A stretch of DNA of 64,000 nucleotides from Norana najaformis (taxonomy: Eukaryota > Annelida > Clitellata > Crassiclitellata > Hormogastridae). Below the pieces are notes generated by a model. That model did not search any database. It was not told where the DNA came from and saw only the letters and a list, made by a program, of their open reading frames with translations. Within the stretch, counting starts at the first letter, position 1, and each line of letters starts with the position of its first letter. Shown in pieces: positions 55,952-64,000 of the stretch. The DNA lies in NCBI GenBank assembly GCA_964023275.1, contig OZ029929.1, positions 11,604,483-11,668,482 on the forward strand, read 5' to 3'. Made by a program: the position numbers and the translations under genes.

Positions 55952-58900
55952 ATGGCAGATAACCATGCGGACGATAAAGGTAAGACGATAATTTTCTGTT
56001 TTATGTGCGATTTTAAATGCGAACTTCGACCTATACGATTTGTAAGTCCAAACTCGCGTGATGTTGGCTGGAAAATATGGCGCCCTATGAGATAGATGTG
56101 ATGGGGTTTTGAGCGTGTCTAAACGTTGCTTCAAACAAATCAATTTCAAGGTGAAAAGGCTTTTTTGAGACAAACACTTAACAACCCCCTATTGTTTACG
56201 CAGTGGGCCTAGAGTTATGCTAATCGTAGTGCTTCTGTGGCGGAAGATTCCGCCACACAACGCATGCAGAAGTTACTTGTGTGGCGGAAGCTTCCGCGTT
56301 ACATTGTGCCTTTGTGGCACTGGGTGATAATTTCGACCACAATACGAAGTAACAAACTGTTCGGCTTCTTGCTGGCTATCAAAAGTTTGTCTGAAGATTA
56401 ATTCAGACATTAACTTTGTAAAACGTGTTTGTAAAACCGAAATGTCGTAGACTACGTGAAGGTATTGAATGCGCATGCGCGAAAGTTTTGAATAAGATTT
56501 CAGCCTTATGATAAATCTGTGTATGTTGTGCTATATGTTGCCAGTTTGGCGACACACAACTTAGCTTAGGAAAAGAAAATAATTTGGCTGAAGTTGAATC
56601 TTAATTACAGTGGGTAAAAGCTGTGATTTTTCATTTAATGACAGCTGTTTTTAATTTTTTCAGATTTGCTGGATGAAATTTTAACAATGGATGGGTTGCA
56701 CGATATTGACAATGAACCAGACAGCAAGCGAGGAGGTAAGTGAAAGCCGTGGTCCTTACGTGAAAAACATAAGGTAAAGCAATTGCCTCCTTATTTCACA
56801 AATTATGAACATGTATGCACAGTTCAAAGGTTGGAGAATGTTTAGACCTCAGCAACAACGATTCCGTAGTTAGGAAAACGTCATTACTAGTTGCAGAGTT
56901 TAGCAATCTTTCCAGATGCTAATTTACATATTGAGCATAGCTATATCCACGATGCAACCTGAGCCTACTTACATTCATTTTTTAGCCCAGAATCACGTTG
57001 CTTCTAGTCCTACTGCCCCTGTTCCCAGCCATGTGACGACTTCATTAGGTTTGTTTTCACTATTGAAAGGACTCAATCCATGTTAAAGGTTGGCCGTTGG
57101 TTTTAAGACACAGTCTGTGTTCACAAGTACTTAAATTCCTTAATTTCAGTTCTTTGATTAAATTAAGGTCAGAACTTAAGACTTGTCTCTTTCAGTTTGC
57201 TTATCCACCTTAGCCTGACTTCTGGTTTCTCTGACTTACCACATTTTGACTGGTTTCTCCTATGGATTGAGAATTTCTACTACAGTTTCACTTGAAGTGA
57301 TCATCGATTGATGCCTTGAGCATTATGATAATGATAATGATGCTAAAGGATATCATTAGATTAGCTACTTTGGGCTTTCTGTATTACAAGATATTATAAA
57401 TTTTCCCAAATGCCTTTGAGTGATCTTGAATGGCACCACATAAATACGGGTTACATTACATTAAATTGTAATGTAAATCAGCATGTGGTGGATGGTTTTT
57501 ACAGTAGAATGGCAGTTAAATGCCACCAAATGAATCTCAAATTACATTACATAGCACCTTTGAGAAGCTCTGAAAGGGTTCTGTTGAAATATCCAGATGC
57601 TTACATACGTATTACGTTAAATTAGGTGAAGCGCCAAACTCTGCGGGTGTCGGGAAGATGGACGAATCTCTTTTTGAGCAGCTGCTCTGGCAACCGACCG
57701 AAGAGATTGATGAGGAAGTTCCAGAAACTGAGCCCCAACCAACTGCAGAGAATGAAACCAACGACTCAAAAGATGAACAGTCTAGCCGTAAGAACTCCGA
57801 ATTAATTATCCAGTTTCTATTATTTTTACTACTTTAATTGTTACTTTTAAACCCAAATGATTATTTCCAGCGGACAAGGTCATGATTTTTTAAAATTTAT
57901 ATTACTGCAGCTGCTTTTGAAGTGTAACCAGCAGGGGAATGTTGTCCTGTAGTTGAAGCATCTACAGAATACAATATTTTCGTGCATATAACCCCCTGAA
58001 TTAGGTGTTTTGCAACTTACGATACTGTGCAGAAAATACAGTAAGCTCGTGGCAACCACTCGTGTAAAATAAATTGGTATAACCTGCTTGCCAAAATCAC
58101 CCGCAGGTTGGATGTGGGGTTTATTAAATTGATTTAAAGCACAGGATATATACAGCGTGATGATGCTGCAGTAGCCTTGGACATGGGCATCGTCCAGCTC
58201 CATGTGTTGATGGCGATGTATGTTTAAATGAATGCTGGTGCTATCTGGCAAATAATATGAAAACGAAAGAGGTTGTTTAGAAAAGGTGTGTAGAGAACTT
58301 GGCCTTCTTGAAGGAGATAGAAATTGGCATGACACGCAAACAGGGACAGTTTCTAGCATTTACTTTCACAGCCATCAGCAACAGTGGAAATTACAGGAGG
58401 TGCTAGTTGTTATCATCTTGTTTTGTCGGCTTCATGTTGGAGGGATTTAATGGTGAACTGTTCTGAAACCACCTGTTTTAGCAGCAAGCAAGCAGGATGA
58501 ACGAGTCTCAGAGACAGCTGGCCAAAAGTCTGAGTCCTCAGAAGGTGCTGCTGCTTCCAGTAGAAGTGATGGTGCCAATGCTGTCGATGTTTCAGCTACG
58601 GAGGCTGGTGGCAGCGTGGTAACTTCTCGGACGGTAGAGAATGATAAAACATCTGCTGCTGAAGGTACGTGATGTTAAATAATATATTAATTATTACAAA
58701 TAAATACAAGGGTATTGTAGTTACTTCTGGAACGCTAGAGAATGATAAAACATCTGCTGCTGAAGGTACGTGATGTTAAATAATATATTAATTATTACAA
58801 ATAAATACAAGGGTATTGTAGTTGGAACTCCAACACTGCCCATACACACTGATGTTTGAATGTGTACATATTGAATTTTCGTAATGATAATAATGATAAG

Positions 58901-61900
58901 ACGTGTAGAATACGATAGCATTCTGACTCGTGTTTGTGCTTTAAAATTTTCTGTGACCAGAAGAATTGTACCTTTGTAAAAGTGTGACATTTGCCTGTGA
59001 CACAAGATAGCTGGCAGTTTGGTTATACACTCACCTTGTAATGAGGAATGTGTAGATCTAGGCCTTTCCTAAGTGATAGAACTGCACACCGTGCAAATGT
59101 TGGAAAATGGAATTGTAATTGTAATCTGACATTTATAAAGCGCCACTTCAAGAATAGACTCATCAGAAGCGCTCCCGACCCGAACCAGTGAGACCACTGG
59201 CAAATAATACAGGCTTCAGGCGCTTGCGAAACTGCGGAAGAGACAAACTGAGGAATACTAGCCGGAGCTCTCGGGAAAGGCGATACCAGCTATTGGGTCC
59301 AACGTAGGCAAAGCTTCTAGACTGAGCTGTAGCAGTGCGCATACGAGGGACAGTCAGAAGTCCAAGGGAGGCCGACCGGAGAGTGCTACGGCCTGGAACC
59401 AAGGAGACCGAAATGCAGAAGTCCCTAAGATATGATGGAGCAGAGCCAACAAGACATAAAAGGAATAAAAGAAAAATGCATACACTGAAGCCATCTTGTA
59501 CAGTGCTCAGGTATAACATAAATTTTGCTATATAAAATTCCTAATGAAATAACTACAAATTTAGTTGAACTTTAGAAAACGAAAGCTTTATTGCACAAAC
59601 TTCATATAAGGTGTTTCCTGATGTGGCCTCTGAAGACACGTTGTAAGGAGTTTGGAGTGTACTGAAACGTTTGTATTTTCTTTTGCAGAGTCGTTGACCG
59701 ACGATGGGAGTCGCAAAAGGAAACAAATCTCACCAATCATGTGGAGCAAAGCAAAAGAGGGAGAAACGACAGAAGAATGTGAGACTTTGACTGATCTCTT
59801 GTAACTTTTTGTTTTTTCAAACATAAAAAATTGATGCATCCTATTGGTTAACTACACTGGCTTCCTGTCCAAGATCCTCCTCCTGGGTGAATTTAGAACA
59901 GATAGACCTTCGATATGCTCTGTATGGGCTTCCTGTCCAAGATCCTCCTCCTGGGTGAATTTAGAACAGATAGACCTTCGATATGCTCTGTATGGGCTTC
60001 CTGTCCAAGATCCTCCTCCTGGGTGAATTTAGGAGAGATAGACCTTTGATATGGTCTGTACTGGCTTCCTGTCCGAGATCCTCCTCCTGGGTGAATTTAG
60101 TACAGATAGACCTTTGATATGCTCTGCTACCCACAGGGATATCAAGATGAACATCAGCTTAAGCTTTGAGGGTAAACAGGTGCATTGCAACTGGACATCA
60201 ACTTAAGTTGGGGTATCTGTAGGTGCCTTATTTTTGCACTTTGTGCCTTTTAGTGCCTACTTTAAGCTGTAGCTTATTGGATCAAGTATACAGTTATACA
60301 GGCAGGGCATTTGAGATGTCCTATGTAAATGCCCTAAGGTTTATAATGTTACAGCCGACTGTTGTGCAGTTTTCTTTAAAACTTTGAAGTGTGGGTCTGG
60401 GTGAATCTCTAGTGGTACTTCACAGATGTATTTTACCTTACATAAGATTACATTTCATGGTGTTTGTTATATTTCCAGCTGAAACAAAGAAGCCCAAAAC
60501 AGAAGAAACTTTGTCAGCCGAAGCAGGTCAGCATGTGTTCTTGAACTGTTTAAGCTTGTTACTGACAGTGGTGAAATTCATTAAGTGCAGTTGAGCTATG
60601 TGGTTACTGACAGTGGTGAAATTCATTAAGTGCAGCTGAGCTATGTGGTTAAACTAATCATATGGTAAAAGGATAAATAACAAAATTGCTTTTATGCCTA
60701 CCACATTTTCTGGACTATGCCTTCCTGTTAGACGCAGTGATGCAAAGACGGCAAAATTTTCAATACATAGGCAGAATTGGCATACTGTTCACTCCCATAC
60801 ATAAATTTCCGGTCAGAGTGTGTATAAGCTAACGATAGCTTTAATTATATGGCAAATACATCCCTGGATTCAGTCTGTCCTGCTCGTCACTCCTTTCATC
60901 CTCTCTCTTATGTGGTCCTGTGATTTTTGCTACCTTTGGTCTTTTTATCTGTATTGTCTTTCTTTGTTTACTGATTTTTTTATCAGTGCTGTTCTTTTAG
61001 ATAGCTGTTGTTCTCACTCTTGATGTTGTACTCTCTTTCTGTATCTCTTGAGCTCTTTGTTGATTTCTTTTGCCACTGTTATTGATTATAAATAGTTTTG
61101 TATGCAGTTCTACCTCACAGATGTCCTTGCGACCCATGTAAACAAATGGAGCTTGATTTTGTAGAAGGCCAACTCGAAATAGTTGGACCAGCTTGGCTCC
61201 TTCTGAGGTTTCCTTTGATACTCCGTTTTATGCTTGTGTGATTGTTTATGTCACTGAAGAAGAAGATTGTTTATGTCATCGTTATGTAAGGTGTTGTTGA
61301 TCAGTAAGTTTAGTTTATTTCAATTCAGCTGCTGACTGTTCCACGTGGATTCTTGTAATTTGGCAGTGTCTTCTTGTTTTTATAAGCAGAACGTAACTCT
61401 CGGCTGAAGTACCTCTTCCGTTCAGCACGTTTCTTCATCATAAAAAGCAACAATTATGAAAACGTGGCTCTCGCAAAAGCTCGAGGGATCTGGTCAACTC
61501 CACCACAGAATGAGGCACGTCTCAATCAGGCATTTCGGGTAAGTTGTCAACCGGTTGGTTCCAGTTGTTGCCACTGTTATCCTCGTTGTAAAAGTATTCA
61601 GTTACTTTTCAGCATGATTTCTAATGTGGAGACTATGGTGTTAGCAGAGTATATGATATGACTAATCCTGATCCTTGGTTTTCATTTTTCCAGCAATGTG
61701 CCAACGTGATTCTCGTCTTCTCAATCCAGGAAAGTGGAAAGTTTCAAGGTAAGACTTGACCTTCAGTCATTGTGCAGTGAAATCTCGTCAAAGTCTCATT
61801 ATAATATTGTGCATTGATTAGTTGTTTAAGGCAACCGAAGCCAGTGCAGGTTTATCTGTAACCATACATGTATTTACTTTGAGCCTTGGCTAAAGAGATT

Positions 61901-64000
61901 GAATGGCCAGTTCTGTCCATTGCCACCTGTCTCCCACAGAGAGTAAGTCCGATGTACACATTTGTTGCTGGGTTGAGTAGGGGACGCTAGTGCTGCAGAA
62001 TTGTTGAATGGCCTTTCTGCTCAGATGGGGAATCGAACCCTGGACCTATCAGTTTGATGTTCAGCATACTTACCCCTAGACAACTGTGCCACCTGCAGAC
62101 TGAGCAGCATTATTCTAATTCTTATACTTTTTATTGTGGAAGCACTCCAAGCCACTCCAAAGATGCAGTAGTTTGTGTTGTGGCGTTATTTCTATTTAAG
62201 TTGTTAAAATTGTGTGGTTTTTTGGAATGTGGCAAGACTTGGCTTTCTTTTCCAGGGTATGCAAGGCTAGCGTCAGAATCTGATAAGAGCCATCCGCCAG
62301 TTCGCTGGGTCCTGCCACCGGGACTCGAGGCGAAAGTGTTCAGCTCTGTGTTCAAACTGGACTGGATTAACAGGTAATTGGGTTACGATGAACCGTAAAA
62401 CTATTGTAATCTGATGTTTATATAGCTCCTTTGTTAGGCTGATGCTGTGCAATGTTTTCCGATTGTGGTGATGCTGATGTTGAAACTGTGCCGTGGAAGC
62501 ACTCGGAGCCACTCCAATGATCTGAAGTACTTGGATCTGTGCTGGAATGTGCTGAAATGCTCTTCAAGTCACCTGGAAGGGCTCCAGAAGTGTTTAAGAA
62601 ATATGGGAAATGCACTGATTTTGATTAGTTTTTGTGACGGGACGAGAGATCGACGGGACTGTAAGATCTTTCTGCTTTTCTTCTTTGATGCACTCATGTT
62701 GTTTTGATTATTATTACCGTTTCATGTGACTCCTCTGACATTATGAAATTTTGCTGTGTGCTCCTAAGTGGTGCTGTATATATCTGTAGTAAGCTGACCT
62801 TTGCTACAGTGTAAAGTAATGTCACTTGTTGGTGGAATTTCCAGATACCAGTAGGTAGTATCTCTTGTGTGAACTGACACAGTTGTTTATATTCTTCTTG
62901 TGTGCTATGAAAATTTGAGTTTAACTATGCCCATGGTCTTTTAATTTCAGACGAGACCTGCCTTTTACTGAGACAATGCACTTGAAGAATCCTTGGAACA
63001 TGCACAAACCAGTCAAAGTCGGCAGAGACGGACAGGTGCGTTGTCTTTCACAGCTGATTAAATGTATTTTCCACAGGCTGTCTGGTCTCCTTATTTTGTG
63101 TATTTATTTTACTTATTGTGCATGCAAGGTCAGTGAATCTGAATCCAAGATGCAAGACAGGTGTGCACAAACAACTTGTGTATGGTAATTACATGGAGTT
63201 CGTTCAAGATGCTCAAACCCACAATCATTGGATTGCAGACCCAGCATGATAGACCACCATGCCACACAATAGACCACTGTTCCACATGTAGTACTGAGGT
63301 TAAGCCAAAAGTATGAGTTTAGGAAGGTGTGCAGCCTCTGTGGAGTTGCCTAGTCTGTTGCTTGCTGTTCTTTGTTGACATACATTACCAGCCTTAAGCT
63401 ACAATGGACTCTCTTGTGCCTTAGCTAATGTTACCTTATTTTATGGTACATTTTCATATATTGCATTTTACTACTGGTTACTTCAGATTCTGTCTACCTT
63501 TAAACTGAAGTACATGTAGGTATCCTGCCTGACCTAAATCAGTTGCATCTTGCCTGACCTAAATTAATTGCACCTTGCCTGACCTAAATTAATTATATCT
63601 TGCCTGATCTAAATTAGCACAGTGGTCTGTCATTAATGCATTTGGTCAGTGATCACGCAGTTGCGGGTTCGACTCCGTTGCTTCTATAGCCAAGTCGTAT
63701 TTGGTAACGGCTTAAGCTGGGAAGTAAACAGCAGGTCTTGCAATACACTGCCCTGTGTCTGGCACCTTGGGATTCATCCACTTCCGGCTCCAAGGAAAGG
63801 CCTAAGAAAAGGAAATGAGTGTTCTTCATGGGACATAGCAGCTTTACTAAATTAATTGCATGTTGCCTGAAATAAGGTAACTTTCAGTGATGGACTGTTG
63901 GCTCTTCATCTCCCTGGTACTGGCAGGGCACGAACCACATATGCCTAACATCATCTCGTGGTCTTTTTTTGCAGGAGGTGGAACCAACAATTGGCGAAGC
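55952..64000 (+). CDS. YTHDC1: YTHDC1-type nuclear m6A reader (5' part, cut by window end)
   Basis: Exons 55952-55979, 56664-56735, 56986-57048, 57626-57787, 58482-58664, (optional 58721-58765), 59689-59778, 60479-60526, 61390-61538, 61694-61748, 62256-62373, 62951-63035, 63975-beyond 64000; phases agree throughout. The N terminus ([19 protein letters not shown]) parallels the acidic start of YTHDC1; exons 3-7 are acidic, Ser/Thr-rich and probably disordered, with a basic [10 protein letters not shown] block. The YTH domain starts at about residue 220 ([20 protein letters not shown]), shorter N-terminal part than in vertebrates. Conserved RNA-binding residues: KSNN-x-[12 protein letters not shown] (first cage Trp) and RWVLPPG (second cage Trp); the third cage position is Phe (KVFSS). 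ESGKFQGYARL and [16 protein letters not shown] complete the family signature. YTHDC1 binds N6-methyladenosine in nuclear RNA and affects splicing and export. Exon 3 is the least certain. Confidence 0.93.
56236..56297. other. Pair of short palindromes in YTHDC1 intron 1
   Basis: tgtggcggaagattccgcca + ca (56236-56257) and gcggaagcttccgc (56284-56297) are both near-perfect palindromes sharing gcggaa/ttccgc, the ETS-type GGAA word on both strands. Confidence 0.7.
57095..57345 (+). mobile_element. LINE family F 3' end
   Basis: Frame [19 protein letters not shown]-like (terminal helix L-K-T-x-L-F), UTR 'atcgattgatgccttgagca' and tail tgataatgataatgatgct. Matches 46395. In YTHDC1 intron 3. Confidence 0.6.
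58621..58822. repeat. 101-bp tandem duplication spanning YTHDC1 exon 5 end and donor
   Basis: Two copies offset by 101 bp share 'gagaatgataaaacatctgc', 'tgctgaaggtacgtgatgtt' and 'ttattacaaataaatacaag'. The second copy starts right after 'gggtattgtag', which supplies an acceptor. Confidence 0.95.
58721..58765 (+). CDS. Candidate in-phase 45-bp duplicated microexon of YTHDC1
   Basis: Bounded by attgtag| and gaag|gtacgt. Phase is 2+42+1, identical to the entry and exit phase of the junction it would interrupt. It would add 15 residues, reading V then [14 protein letters not shown], a variant of the last 15 residues of exon 5 (V then [14 protein letters not shown]). The polypyrimidine tract is poor, so inclusion may be weak or absent. 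Confidence 0.4.
59112..59505 (-). mobile_element. LINE family H 3' end (minus)
   Basis: Best family H copy, open over about 110 codons on the minus strand: [75 protein letters not shown] 'tcttgaagtggcgctttata' and tail 'cagattacaattacaattcc' on the minus strand. In YTHDC1 intron 5. Confidence 0.75.
59859..60130. repeat. 68-bp minisatellite, 4 copies
   Basis: 'cttcctgtccaagatcctcc' recurs at 59861, 59929, 59997 and 60065 with strong identity between units. In the intron after YTHDC1 exon 6. Confidence 0.9.
60558..60647. repeat. 45-bp tandem duplication
   Basis: 'gttactgacagtggtgaaat' at 60558 and 60603, one base different across the unit (gcagttgag / gcagctgag). Confidence 0.9.
61925..62100 (-). 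mobile_element. tRNA-derived SINE (minus)
   Basis: Reverse complement reads 'ggcacagttgtctaggggta' and then B-box-like 'gggttcgattcccc', a tRNA-like head; the body follows to about 61925. In YTHDC1 intron 9. Confidence 0.5.
63150..63290 (-). mobile_element. SINE E (minus)
   Basis: 'caaacccacaatcattggat' + 'tgcagacccagcatg' mirrors the copies at 8940 and 13495. Confidence 0.45.
63528..63620. repeat. 27-bp tandem repeat, about 3.5 copies
   Basis: 'cttgcctgacctaaattaat' + 'tgcac/tatat' repeated in the last visible YTHDC1 intron; one more unit-like piece (ttaattgcatgttgcctgaa) lies at about 63852. Confidence 0.75.

Noticed and set aside
57880-58359. 159-codon minus frame in YTHDC1 intron 4
   Set aside because: No recognisable domain, no repeat support, residue mix typical of random AT-rich antisense, and inside an intron. 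Not impossible, but nothing supports it.

Overview
The window is animal nuclear DNA: AT-rich, densely and phase-consistently spliced, with long repeat-filled introns, many microsatellites and minisatellites, tRNA-derived SINEs and truncated non-LTR retrotransposon ends. Protein families and intron style fit a non-vertebrate metazoan, probably marine; I cannot name the species. No prokaryotic feature (operon, CRISPR, insertion sequence) is present. Gene models were built by reading exons, GT/AG junctions and codon phase by eye; junction phases match throughout the models given.

Layout: (1) about 1-16927, plus strand: 3' part of a leucine-rich-repeat/coiled-coil gene that begins outside the window. 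Its first visible intron is about 9.2 kb and holds SINEs, LINE ends, a TIR element and an antisense 176-codon membrane-protein-like ORF. (2) 16928-20829: intergenic, repeats. (3) 20830-22608, plus: LEPROT/VPS55-type four-helix membrane protein, first exon unresolved. (4) 24727-37987, plus: complete AMP-activated protein kinase catalytic alpha subunit in 16 exons (529 aa). (5) 37988-43284: mostly transposon remnants and one orphan exon-like block. (6) 43285-50091, plus: complete GA-binding protein beta (GABPB) in 10 exons (417 aa). (7) 53135-54755, minus: complete HYPK in 3 exons (120 aa). (8) 55952 to the right edge, plus: YTHDC1-type nuclear m6A reader, cut by the window end inside the YTH domain. 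HYPK and YTHDC1 are divergent, with about 1.2 kb between their start codons.

The genes are ordinary housekeeping regulators (energy sensing, ETS-partner transcription, N-terminal acetylation/chaperoning, m6A reading, endosomal sorting) and share no pathway; the neighbourhood is not operon-like. The informative material lies in how repeats meet genes: an in-phase duplicated microexon in YTHDC1, two partial exon duplications, a minisatellite-bearing element with inverted ends inside an AMPK intron, a large fold-back element with a target duplication, and 69-77 bp retrotransposon 3'-end insertions with clear target duplications. I saw no convincing new multi-gene system.
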